Made by a program: the position numbers and the translations under genes. Below the pieces are notes generated by a model. That model ran no database searches, was not told the origin of the DNA, and worked only from the letters and a program-made list of their open reading frames with translations. DNA of 34,615 nucleotides from Gemmatimonadota bacterium (GTDB lineage: Bacteria > Latescibacterota > UBA2968 > UBA8231), in the NCBI GenBank assembly GCA_018672475.1, contig JABHFS010000060.1, forward strand, positions 1-34,615. Direction: 5' to 3'. Shown here piece after piece: positions 1 to 8,042 of the stretch (position 1 is its first letter; the number at the start of each line of letters is the position of its first letter).

Positions 1-519
1 GAACGCAAAGGGCAGGATACAGTTATTCGCGCACTCAGCGCAGTGGCCGAAAAAATACCGACCGTTCATTATGCAATCGGCAGTAGAGGGCCCTATCGTC
101 AAGCGCTGGAGCAATTGGCTGTCGACGAAGGTGTCGCTGAAAGGGTTGAGTTTATTGGTTTTGTCGACGAGGCCGATCTCGGTCGGCGCTATGCGGCGGC
201 CGATTTATTTTCAATGGTCAGTCGAGAGATCGACGAAGTGGGTGAAGTAGAGGGTTTTGGCATCGTCTATCTCGAAGCCAATGCGGTGGGCACGGCAGTG
301 CTCGCCGGGCGTTCGGGAGGCGTGGAAGATGCGGTTGCCGATGGGCAAAGCGGCTTATTGGTCGACCCGGAGGATCTTGACGCGGTGGTCGCAGCGATCG
401 TCCGTCTTTTGCAAGATGACGACCTACGCCATCGCTTGGGCGCCGAAGGGCAGCAAAGAGTGCGGGCGGAATTTGATCGAGAAGTGCAGGCTGAGCGATT
501 GTGGGAGGCTTGCAGATGA
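1..519 (+). CDS. Glycosyltransferase family 4, C-terminal part (5' truncated by window edge)
   Basis: The reading frame is open from base 1, so the gene starts upstream; the GTG at 43 is internal. The visible 172 residues are the C-terminal nucleotide-sugar-binding Rossmann lobe of a GT-B retaining glycosyltransferase. They show KGQDTVIRAL near the start, then the E-x7-E signature in EGFGIVYLEA, followed by GGVEDAV and GLLVDP, all standard for GT4. It would transfer a sugar from a nucleotide-sugar donor at the cytoplasmic face. The stop TGA overlaps the ATG of the next glycosyltransferase (ATGA), so the two are translationally coupled. Donor and acceptor cannot be told from sequence. Confidence 0.93.
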   Translation, partial: ERKGQDTVIRALSAVAEKIPTVHYAIGSRGPYRQALEQLAVDEGVAERVEFIGFVDEADLGRRYAAADLFSMVSREIDEVGEVEGFGIVYLEANAVGTAVLAGRSGGVEDAVADGQSGLLVDPEDLDAVVAAIVRLLQDDDLRHRLGAEGQQRVRAEFDREVQAERLWEACR

Positions 520-1688
520 GCGGAAAGAAAATCAAAGTCCTGCACGCGATTACTCGTTTGGATCGTGGTGGATCGGCGGAGAATACCTTGTTGACTGTGT
601 CACAGGCGAATATGGATCGATATGAGGTGTCGTTGGTGACGGGGCCTACCCAAGGCGAGCGCAGTTCGACTGAAGCACTGGCTAGGGCGCGGGGAGTTCA
701 CATGGCCGACGTGCCGCATTTAGTGCGCAACGTGAGTCCACTCGCCGATCTGCGCGCAGTATGGGAATTATGGCGCCTGATGCGGCAAGGTCGATTTCAC
801 ATTGTGCATACGCATACTTCCAAGGCGGGCTTACTCGGCCGCCTTGCCGCTCGCTTGGCGGGTGTACCGATTGTGATCCACACGCCGCACGGCCACGTGT
901 TTTACGGTTATTTTGGTCCAGTGGTGACCCGGCTTTTCGTTTGGCTCGAACGCTGGGCAGCCGGTTTTTCGCAACGGGTTATCTCGCTGACGGAGAAGGG
1001 AGCCCAGGACCATGTTGACTTTGCCATCGCGGCCCGCGAGAAGTTTGCGGTTATCCACAGTGGCATTAATTTTCCATCTTTCGATCCGGATGGTCCGAGC
1101 CCACAGGCCGTGCGCGCCGAGTTGGGGATTCCGGCTGAAGGAATGGTTTTTGGTACCTTGGGGCGACTGACGGCGATCAAGGGTCAGGAGGACTTAATCG
1201 AGGCCTTTGCCGTAGTGCGCGAGAGGGTAGACAATGCGTGGCTGTTGTTGGTCGGCGATGGCGAGGAGCGAGAGGCGTTGATCGCGCAGGCAGCACGGCT
1301 AGGCGTAATGGATCGCATGGTTTTGGCGGGATGGCGCCAGGATGTTTATGCAGTGCTCGCAGCGATGGATATTTTTGCCCTGCCCTCGCTTAACGAAGGC
1401 ATGGGCAAAGCCTTGGTCGAAGCCATGTACGCGAGATTGCCTTGTGTGGCGACAAGGGTCGGGGGTGTTGCGGAATTGCTCGCCGATGATGTGGGGCTGC
1501 TCGTTGACGCCTCGTCGCCGCGTGAATTGGGGGCAGCACTTAGCCAATTGGCGGGCGACGCTGAGCGCCGACAGCAGATGGGCGAAGCCGGCAGACGCCG
1601 TGCCGCTGATTATAGTGTCGAAAAGATGGTGGCCAAGATCGAAGCGTTATACGAAGAAGTGCTGGCCGAGAAAGGACTGGGGCGATGA
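516..1688 (+). CDS. Glycosyltransferase family 4 (GT-B)
   Basis: This 390-residue protein is a full-length GT4 glycosyltransferase, presumably acting on a lipid-linked glycan at the inner membrane. The N-terminal lobe has RLDRGGSAENTL and HTHTSKAGLLGRLAA, an acceptor-side pattern common in exopolysaccharide and O-antigen transferases. The C-terminal lobe has GRLTAIKGQEDLIEAF and the E-x7-E motif in NEGMGKALVEA. I chose ATG 516 over the in-frame GTG 501 because GGAGGC at 503-508 sits at ribosome-binding distance and gives a 4-base ATGA overlap with the preceding gene. Its own stop overlaps the next start in the same way. Linkage and substrate are unknown. Confidence 0.94.
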   Translation: MSGKKIKVLHAITRLDRGGSAENTLLTVSQANMDRYEVSLVTGPTQGERSSTEALARARGVHMADVPHLVRNVSPLADLRAVWELWRLMRQGRFHIVHTHTSKAGLLGRLAARLAGVPIVIHTPHGHVFYGYFGPVVTRLFVWLERWAAGFSQRVISLTEKGAQDHVDFAIAAREKFAVIHSGINFPSFDPDGPSPQAVRAELGIPAEGMVFGTLGRLTAIKGQEDLIEAFAVVRERVDNAWLLLVGDGEEREALIAQAARLGVMDRMVLAGWRQDVYAVLAAMDIFALPSLNEGMGKALVEAMYARLPCVATRVGGVAELLADDVGLLVDASSPRELGAALSQLAGDAERRQQMGEAGRRRAADYSVEKMVAKIEALYEEVLAEKGLGR

Positions 1689-3124
1689 TGGGGTTAAAGA
1701 GAAAATGCCGAGTTCACATGCTGGGACGGATACTCGGCTTTGCACTCTGTTGCGGCTTGCCTGGTCCAGTTGATGCGCAGGCGCAATATCATCATTTAGA
1801 TGTCGCGGTACACGCGTCCTCGTGGTACAGCACGGGCTCCGCCCATATAGAGGAAGTGGCGCAGGCGGCTGCGGCCATGGGTTTTGATGCATTAATCCTC
1901 ACGGACGCCGATGTGCTGCAAGTCGAGTACGGGCTGCCATTTTTTCGCAATATATTTGCCTTCAGCTCTGAGCAACCGGCTTTGCTGTCTGAAAATGCGT
2001 TGGGCGATTATCTCGCGGAAATTCAGCGAGTGGACGAGACTATGGAGAATTTTGTCCTTATCGACGGTGTTGAGTCGCGGCCATTTTATTTTTGGAGCAA
2101 TATATTCGGCGGCGGCCCCTGGCAGTTGCAACACTGGAACAAGCGACAGATCGCCGTCGGACTCGGTTCGGCACAAGCCTATGCTGGCTTGCCGGTTAGT
2201 GGGGGCGATGGAATCTGGGTCTGGCATTGGACCAGTATTCTGTTGCTCTGGCCATTGGCCGGGCTGGCTTTTGCATTCGTTGCTGATGCGAAGCCGCTTT
2301 GGTTGCGCGCGGCGGTCGGCGCGATTTCGTTACTGTGTCTGGTTAATAATATGCCTTTTAAAGTGCCGCTGTGGGGCGCCTACAACGGTGACCTCGGACC
2401 GGCACCATTCCAACAATATATCGACGAGGTGAATCAGCGTGGTGGACTCGTATTCTGGGTTGCGCCCGACAAGAGGGAGACCGTCGAGCTTTTTGGCGGT
2501 CGGATTGGGGCGGTATGTCCACCTTCTACGATGGAAGGGGACTTGTTGCACACCTTTGATTACACCGGTTTCGCTGCGCTGCACGCCGGTCACAGCCGCC
2601 TTGCCGAGCCGGGGCAGGCCTGGGATCGGGCGTTGCACCAATATTTGCTGCAAGAACGGGCGCGCCCACCTTGGGGCATAGGTGACGCAAACTACCAGGG
2701 AGGGGCGCTTGCCGGTGCAAGGACCATCGTCCTTGCACGGGAACGCAGTCGCCGTGGTGTGCTGGAGGCTCTGCGGTCGGGGCGGATGTATGCGACGATG
2801 GGGGAGGGCAAGTTGGCCTTGGAACAATTCGCGGTTGTGGCACAGGGGGAGCAAGGTTTGGCGGGCCAGCATATCGAAAGCAGCGGACCAGTGCGCGTGC
2901 AGGCGCGGGTTGCCGCAGCCGAGGGTACTGTGCTGCAATTGCGGTTGCGTCTGGTGCGCTCGGGGGAGGTCATCGCAGAGCAAACGGGTATGACTCCCTT
3001 ATCGTTTGCTTACGTCGATAAGGATATCGGACCCGGCCAGCGGGTCTATTATCGTCTACTGATCAACAGTCAAAGCGACCGATTGGTTTCGAATCCGATA
3101 TTCGTTAGGAAGGCAAGTCGATGA
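1685..3124 (+). CDS. Exported PHP-domain-like protein with degenerate metal site
   Basis: The N-terminus (about residues 1-33) reads as a signal peptide or anchor: basic start, hydrophobic core, then VDAQAQ. The rest follows the layout of PHP-superfamily metallophosphoesterases, but expected ligands are changed. The HxH strand reads DVAVHA (39-44), the TDHD loop reads TDAD (73-76), the AHP-like strand reads VFWVAPD, and the SDxH-like loop reads GDAN (333-336). The C-terminal segment with VLEALRSGRMYAT is typical of these proteins. Two hydrophobic stretches (about 179-200 and 204-221) interrupt the domain and could be membrane helices. It is coupled to both neighbours by ATGA overlaps inside the glycan operon. 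A structural or binding role is more likely than catalysis; the PHP assignment is from pattern memory. Confidence 0.65.
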   Translation: MMGLKRKCRVHMLGRILGFALCCGLPGPVDAQAQYHHLDVAVHASSWYSTGSAHIEEVAQAAAAMGFDALILTDADVLQVEYGLPFFRNIFAFSSEQPALLSENALGDYLAEIQRVDETMENFVLIDGVESRPFYFWSNIFGGGPWQLQHWNKRQIAVGLGSAQAYAGLPVSGGDGIWVWHWTSILLLWPLAGLAFAFVADAKPLWLRAAVGAISLLCLVNNMPFKVPLWGAYNGDLGPAPFQQYIDEVNQRGGLVFWVAPDKRETVELFGGRIGAVCPPSTMEGDLLHTFDYTGFAALHAGHSRLAEPGQAWDRALHQYLLQERARPPWGIGDANYQGGALAGARTIVLARERSRRGVLEALRSGRMYATMGEGKLALEQFAVVAQGEQGLAGQHIESSGPVRVQARVAAAEGTVLQLRLRLVRSGEVIAEQTGMTPLSFAYVDKDIGPGQRVYYRLLINSQSDRLVSNPIFVRKASR

Positions 3125-3807
3125 TCGTGGCAATTCACCAACCGCAGTTCATGCCGTGGTTGGGCTATTTCGATAAAATGGACCAAGCCGATTGCTTTGT
3201 ACTATTGGACAATGTGCAATACAAGAAAAACGAGTGGCAGAATCGCAACCGAATAAAAGGACCCCAGGGGCCTCAATGGTTGACGGTGCCTGTCCAGTTC
3301 AAGTTTCCGGCGCTGATTACCGAGGTGGGAATTAATGGCTCGGGCCCCTGGCGACGCAAGCAATTACAGGCGCTCAAAACGAATTACGCGAAGGCGCCGC
3401 ATTGGCCGTTATACGAGGAATTCATAGCGCAGTTCTATGGACGTGAGTGGGGTGAATTGGCGGCGGTGAACAAAGCTTCGGTGGAGTGGTTGCGCGGTGC
3501 ACTGGGCATCGATACGCCATTGCGTATCGCGTCGGAGATGGAATTGAACGAGGAGCCGACTCAACGACTCATCGATATTTGTAAGGCGGTTGGGGCCGAC
3601 GCATATCTGGCGGGGGTCGATGGCAAAAAATATATGGACCTCGATCGCTTTGCCGCGGCGGGATTGCGAATCGTCGTGCAAGAATACGAACATCCGACCT
3701 ATCCTCAACTCTATGGGGAATTCGTCTCGCACCTTTCTGCCTTGGACTTATTGTACAACTGTGGGCCAGGAAGTGGGGAAATAGTGCGCAGTGGTAGGAA
3801 AAATTAG
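3121..3807 (+). CDS. WbqC-like family protein
   Basis: The N-terminus, IHQPQFMPWLGYFDKM followed by a DNVQY segment and NRNRIKGPQG, is the hallmark of the WbqC-like family, found in O-antigen and capsule gene clusters. Members are thought to take part in modified-sugar biosynthesis, often beside aminotransferases and acyl or formyl transferases, but the exact reaction is not well established. At 228 residues it is the usual family length. Start ATG 3121 overlaps the previous stop (ATGA). The next gene, a PIG-L deacetylase, follows after 26 bases, so the two may act on the same amino sugar or acylated intermediate. Confidence 0.88.
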   Translation: MIVAIHQPQFMPWLGYFDKMDQADCFVLLDNVQYKKNEWQNRNRIKGPQGPQWLTVPVQFKFPALITEVGINGSGPWRRKQLQALKTNYAKAPHWPLYEEFIAQFYGREWGELAAVNKASVEWLRGALGIDTPLRIASEMELNEEPTQRLIDICKAVGADAYLAGVDGKKYMDLDRFAAAGLRIVVQEYEHPTYPQLYGEFVSHLSALDLLYNCGPGSGEIVRSGRKN

Positions 3808-3833
3808 CCGATATAGAAAAAGGAAAACACACG

Positions 3834-4451
3834 ATGAATGTACTTGCGATCGGAGCCCATCCCGACGATATCGAATACGCTTGCGCCGGTACGCTGATAC
3901 GCCATGCGAATGAGGGCAAAGACCGGGTTTTTCTATTGATCGCTACCGATGGTTCGTCGGGTGGCGATCCAGCGGTTCGGCGTCAGGAGCAACTGGACGC
4001 AGCTAAACTCATTGGGGTAGAGGAGGTTTTTTTTCTCGACTACCCCGATACGCAATTCGAGTGCAACCGAGACTCGATAATGAAGATCGAGGAGGTCATC
4101 AACAAAGTCGATGCGGAAACGGTCTATACCCATTGGGGCGAAGATACGCACCAGGACCACCGCGCCATAGCCCGGGCGGTGGTCCCCGCGGCTCGTCGGG
4201 TCCCCAATTTGCTTTATTTTGAGGGATTTTCGGCCCAGCATTTCAATCCGACTATTTTTGTCAATATCGGCAAGGTGATAAACCAAAAGTTGGGGGCTTT
4301 AGAAGCCCACGCCTCGCAACTCGAAAAGACCAATATAGAGCATCTAAATATCGTCGATATCGCACGTTCGGCGGCCCATTTTCGTGGTATCCAAGGCCGA
4401 GTGACTTTCGCTGAAGGTTTTACCGCGGTGCGCCATTTTATCGACTTTTGA
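3834..4451 (+). CDS. PIG-L/LmbE family N-deacetylase
   Basis: This is a zinc-dependent deacetylase of the PIG-L/LmbE family, which removes N-acyl groups from amino sugars or related glycoconjugates. Visible zinc and catalytic motifs are AHPDD at residues 8-12 and HQDH at 106-109. Its 205 residues span the single alpha/beta domain. An AAGGAAA stretch upstream of ATG 3834 is a plausible ribosome-binding site. It sits between WbqC and two DegT aminotransferases, which suggests deacetylation or remodelling of an amino sugar during surface-glycan assembly. The substrate cannot be read from sequence. Confidence 0.92.
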   Translation: MNVLAIGAHPDDIEYACAGTLIRHANEGKDRVFLLIATDGSSGGDPAVRRQEQLDAAKLIGVEEVFFLDYPDTQFECNRDSIMKIEEVINKVDAETVYTHWGEDTHQDHRAIARAVVPAARRVPNLLYFEGFSAQHFNPTIFVNIGKVINQKLGALEAHASQLEKTNIEHLNIVDIARSAAHFRGIQGRVTFAEGFTAVRHFIDF

Positions 4452-4467
4452 AGAAAGTGAGCTAATT

Positions 4468-5607
4468 ATGACTGCAATGCCTCTCCCACAGTTGCGCCTT
4501 GAAGTGCCCATGAACGACCTGCACGCGCAATACCGGCAGATCAAAGGAGAGGTCGATGCCGCCCTGGCCCGCGTTATGGCGGAGCAATCGTTTATCCTCG
4601 GTCCGCAGGTGCAGCGCTTTGAAGCCAACTATGCCGATTATTGCGAGGTTGGCCATTGCATCGGTGTCAGTAGCGGTACCGACGCCCTAGTGTTAGCCCT
4701 GCTCGCCGCCGGCGTCGGGGAGGGGGACGAGGTTATTGCGCCCGCATTGACTTTCGGAGCGACGATCGAGGCGATTTGCCAGGTGGGGGCGCGCCCGGTG
4801 CTCTGCGATATCGATCCGCAGCACTACACCATTGATCCCGAACAGGTCCGCCGTTGTCTCAGTGACCGCACAAGGGCTATCGTGCCGGTGCACCTTTACG
4901 GGCAGGTGGCGGATATGGATGCGTTAAACGCTTTGGCGGCGGAACGCGACTTGGTTTTAATCGAGGACGCAGCGCAAGCGCAGGGCGCGCGTTTTCGCGG
5001 TGAACCGGCCGGATCGTTGGGCCGAGTCGGGTGTTTTAGTTTCTATCCGGGTAAAAATTTGGGGGCTTATGGCGATGCCGGCGGTATTACCACCAACGAT
5101 GAAGTATTGGCGGAGCGGCTGAGGCGCCTGCGCAACCACGGTCAAGTTGCCGGTGATAAATTCAACTACCGAGAAATTGGTTTCAATGCGCGAATGGATG
5201 GGTTGCAGGGGGCGGTACTCAGTGCCAAACTGCCGCATTTGAACGATTGGAACGAAAGGCGCCGCGTGATAGCGACCCGTTATTGCGCCGAATTGGCGGG
5301 CTTAGACTGTATGACCCATCCGGTAGAAGCACCGCATGTTCACCACGTCTATCACCTCTATGTGGTGCGGGTGCCCGACCGTGATGCTTTGGCCGCCTCG
5401 TTGCAGGCTGCCGGAGTCGAGACCGCCGTGCACTATCCGCATCCGGTGCATCTTACACCAGCCTTTCGCGTGCTGGGTTGCGGCGAAGGTAGTTTGCCGG
5501 TATCGGAACAAGTCTGCCGTGAGATCCTCTCGTTGCCGCTTTATCCTGAAATGAGCGATGAGCAGGTGGATTGGGTCATCGATGCGGTCTGGCGCCACTA
5601 CGTTTGA
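4468..5607 (+). CDS. DegT/DnrJ/EryC1/StrS family aminotransferase
   Basis: This PLP-dependent enzyme would transfer an amino group to a nucleotide-bound keto sugar. The family opening is visible (VPMNDLHAQYRQIKGEV), as are SSGTDALVLAL, the PLP-contacting EDAAQAQGA, and the Schiff-base lysine K196 in FYPGKNLGAYGDAGG. At 379 residues it is normal length. ATG 4468 is used because family members start just before the conserved VP-DL-AQY motif; ATG 4510 is a weaker alternative. The end overlaps the next aminotransferase by 4 bases (TTGA). Two adjacent sugar aminotransferases imply a diamino sugar or two amino sugars in the glycan. Confidence 0.93.
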   Translation: MTAMPLPQLRLEVPMNDLHAQYRQIKGEVDAALARVMAEQSFILGPQVQRFEANYADYCEVGHCIGVSSGTDALVLALLAAGVGEGDEVIAPALTFGATIEAICQVGARPVLCDIDPQHYTIDPEQVRRCLSDRTRAIVPVHLYGQVADMDALNALAAERDLVLIEDAAQAQGARFRGEPAGSLGRVGCFSFYPGKNLGAYGDAGGITTNDEVLAERLRRLRNHGQVAGDKFNYREIGFNARMDGLQGAVLSAKLPHLNDWNERRRVIATRYCAELAGLDCMTHPVEAPHVHHVYHLYVVRVPDRDALAASLQAAGVETAVHYPHPVHLTPAFRVLGCGEGSLPVSEQVCREILSLPLYPEMSDEQVDWVIDAVWRHYV

Positions 5608-6659
5608 GCATATCGATTCCCCATTCGCGGCCGACGGTCGGCGAGGCCGAAGCCAAGGCTGTATACGAGATTGTTTGCTCGGGGCAATTGGCCCAGGGTG
5701 CAGAAGTCGAAAAATTCGAAAGTGAAATGGCGGTTTTTACCGGCCGCCGCTATGGGGTGGCGGTCTCTTCTGGGACAGCCGCTTTGCATTTGGGGCTATT
5801 GGCACTCGGGGTGGGGGCGGGTCAGGAAGTTATCGTGCCCAGTTATGTATGTACCGCACTCCTGCACGCAGTCTGGGGCGCCGGAGCCGAACCGGTTGTA
5901 TGTGATAGTGAGCCTCACTCGGGCAATATTGACCTAGCAGGAGCGCGACGGGCCTTGGGTCGTCATACGGCTGCGATAATCGCACCACATATGTTTGGCC
6001 TGCCTGCCGAGATCGAAGCATTGGCGTCGCTGGGAGTCCCTTGCATAGAGGATTGCGCGATGAGCATCGGGGCGAATTTCATGGGGCGGCGCTTGGGAAG
6101 CTTCGGCGAGATTTCGATTTGCTCTTTTTATGCCACTAAAATGTTGGCGGCCGGGGAGGGGGGCATGGTGCTGACGGATAGCGAAGACTTGGCTTCTACC
6201 GTCCGTCAACTTCGAGAATATGATGGAGCACCGGCTAGCCGACTGCGTTTCAATAGCAAGATGACCGATATGGCCGCGGCCCTGGGGAGGGTTCAATTGG
6301 CCCGATTACCCGAGTTTGTCGCCCGACGTCGTGCCTTAGCGGCCCTATACGACGAGGCTTTCGCTGAAACTTCACTTGAAACTCCGCTGGATTCCTTGCA
6401 GCACATTTATTATCGTTACGTCGTTAAGACGGGCCAACCCGCAAGTAAGTTGATTGCCGAGTTGGAGCGAGAGGGCGTGGCAGCGCGTCGGCCGATATAT
6501 AATCCGTTGCATCGGGAATTGCGTCGGGATGACGAATTCTTTCCCGGCGCGACCGATGCGCATGCGGTCGATGTGTCACTGCCGCTCTATCCGGCCCTCA
6601 AAGACGAAGAGGCGCAACAGGTCATAGCGGCCGTATGCGCTGTCGCGGCGAACCATTGA
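5604..6659 (+). CDS. DegT/DnrJ/EryC1/StrS family aminotransferase (second of a tandem pair)
   Basis: This PLP aminotransferase of about 351 residues belongs to the same superfamily as its neighbour but is clearly divergent. It has SSGTAALHLGLLALGVG, IEDCAMSIGA in place of the usual EDAA-A-GA, and the PLP lysine K179 in SFYATKMLAAGEGG. I place the start at TTG 5604, which overlaps the previous stop and gives the family-like opening SISIPHSRPTVGEAEAKAV. A longer TTG at 5571 would add an unsupported extension. No strong ribosome-binding site is visible, consistent with coupled translation. The SFYATK lysine context is typical of sugar aminotransferases in polysaccharide loci; its keto-sugar substrate is unknown. 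Confidence 0.9.
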   Translation: MSISIPHSRPTVGEAEAKAVYEIVCSGQLAQGAEVEKFESEMAVFTGRRYGVAVSSGTAALHLGLLALGVGAGQEVIVPSYVCTALLHAVWGAGAEPVVCDSEPHSGNIDLAGARRALGRHTAAIIAPHMFGLPAEIEALASLGVPCIEDCAMSIGANFMGRRLGSFGEISICSFYATKMLAAGEGGMVLTDSEDLASTVRQLREYDGAPASRLRFNSKMTDMAAALGRVQLARLPEFVARRRALAALYDEAFAETSLETPLDSLQHIYYRYVVKTGQPASKLIAELEREGVAARRPIYNPLHRELRRDDEFFPGATDAHAVDVSLPLYPALKDEEAQQVIAAVCAVAANH

Positions 6660-6668
6660 GGCTATAGC

Positions 6669-7862
6669 GTGGAAGCGGAAGAGCGTTTATCCCTTTTTAA
6701 TATAGACAAAATAATCCTGCTGCTCTTTGTCGGCTTTTTGCTCACTGGCGAAGCCCAAACCCTGCTCAATAACTCTGGTTTGAAATGGGCTTATCTGCTG
6801 CTTTTGTCCTTTGGCATTGGCTATGTGTGCACGCCATTGGTCCATTGGCTTGCACATCGCACAGGGGCGATCGATATGCCCGCAGGTCGCAAGGCGCACG
6901 GGGCGCCTACCGCTTTGCTCGGGGGCGCCGCGGTGTTTATCGCCTTTGCCTTGACGGTGCTGGTCAATTTTAGTTTTAGCGAGGAGTTGAAAGGGGTGGT
7001 GTTGGGAGGCTTGGTTATTTTTGCGGTCGGTCTGTGGGATGACCTCAAGGAATTGCCGGCTTCGCTAAAACTCCTTGCTCAATTGCTCGCCGTAGCGATA
7101 CTCATCCACCACGGGGTGGTTATCAGTTTCTTGCCCGATGAGCCCTGGGGGGATGTGGGCGAATGGGCGCTGACCGCGTTCTGGGTTATCGGTATAACGA
7201 ACGCGATAAACTTCCTCGACGGAATGGATGGTTTATGCACCGGACTCTGTGGCATCGTCTCGATTTTCTTCGGGTTGGTAGCGTTGCAGAACCATCAGGA
7301 TTTCATGGTCTATTTGGCCTTGCCGCTGGTCGGGGCCTGCCTCGGATTCTTGCCCTATAATTTTCGCCCGTTTCGTTCAGCTGTGATATTTCTCGGTGAT
7401 GCGGGCAGCACTTTCCTCGGCTTTACTGTAGCTGCGCTGGGGGTGATGGGCGATTGGGCTGGTGACCATGCCGTGCGCCTTATCGTGCCAATTATAATAC
7501 TCGGCGTACCGATCTTCGATATGACATTTACGACCTTTATGCGCGTCAAGAACGGACAGGTTCGCTCGTTTAAACAGTGGGTAAATTACACGGGCCGCGA
7601 CCATATTCATCACCGCCTCGCCGATCTGCGGATTGGCCATTTCAAGGCCGTATTGGTTATCTATGTGGTGTCGATCTGGTTGGGGCTTTCGGCTTTGGCG
7701 CTTAAAAACGCGACAGGGCTCAATGCTATCCTGCAGGTGGCTCAATCCGTTATCGTCTTTTTGCTACTCGGTTCATTTATGGTCTTTGTGCAGCATAAAT
7801 ACGAAGAAATAGAGCATAAAAACGAGGGGTTAGATCAGGAGAACAAAACCGGCGAGGTTTAA
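6669..7862 (+). CDS. Polyprenyl-phosphate sugar-1-phosphate transferase (WecA/TagO/MraY family)
   Basis: This integral membrane enzyme has about ten or eleven hydrophobic helices and likely moves a HexNAc-1-phosphate from a UDP-sugar onto undecaprenyl phosphate, starting lipid-linked glycan assembly. Family motifs are in order: RKAHGAPTALLGG, the Mg-binding GLWDDLKELP (about residue 120), NAINFLDGMDGL (about 178-189), FLGDAGST (about 241) and the HIHHRL loop (about 315). The 397-residue length fits WecA/TagO rather than MraY. GTG 6669 starts nine bases after the previous stop. It is the last gene of the glycan operon and probably provides the priming step. An unrelated promoter follows at 7923. 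Confidence 0.93.
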   Translation: MEAEERLSLFNIDKIILLLFVGFLLTGEAQTLLNNSGLKWAYLLLLSFGIGYVCTPLVHWLAHRTGAIDMPAGRKAHGAPTALLGGAAVFIAFALTVLVNFSFSEELKGVVLGGLVIFAVGLWDDLKELPASLKLLAQLLAVAILIHHGVVISFLPDEPWGDVGEWALTAFWVIGITNAINFLDGMDGLCTGLCGIVSIFFGLVALQNHQDFMVYLALPLVGACLGFLPYNFRPFRSAVIFLGDAGSTFLGFTVAALGVMGDWAGDHAVRLIVPIIILGVPIFDMTFTTFMRVKNGQVRSFKQWVNYTGRDHIHHRLADLRIGHFKAVLVIYVVSIWLGLSALALKNATGLNAILQVAQSVIVFLLLGSFMVFVQHKYEEIEHKNEGLDQENKTGEV

Positions 7863-7922
7863 GGGGGAGCAGATTGATTAATTCATCAAATTGCGACAGT
7901 ACTTGTTAGAGATCGCTACTAC

Positions 7923-7951
7923 TTGACATCAAAACTTGAATTAGGTATTTT
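7923..7951 (+). promoter_or_regulatory. Near-consensus sigma70 promoter
   Basis: TTGACA at 7923-7928 is a perfect -35 hexamer. After exactly 17 bases comes TATTTT at 7946-7951 as the -10. The predicted transcription start is near 7958, leaving an untranslated leader of about 85 bases before the 8043 gene. It is the cleanest promoter in the window and separates the FGE-fusion gene from the glycan operon. The leader carries TTTAGGTCTG (7951-7960) and TTTAGACCTG (7996-8005), a near-direct repeat 45 bases apart that could be a regulator site. Confidence 0.7.
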
Positions 7952-8042
7952 TTAGGTCTGCCCGGCTATGGGGCCAGTGTCTATAAAAACAACTATTTAG
8001 ACCTGAGTTCTTGCAGTACAGGCTGCCGGTCAACCGAGGCGG

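Noticed and set aside
2330..2983. 217-codon minus-strand frame inside the PHP-like gene
   Set aside because: It is a shadow of the plus-strand gene, which has strong family motifs and coupled starts; the antisense product matches nothing.
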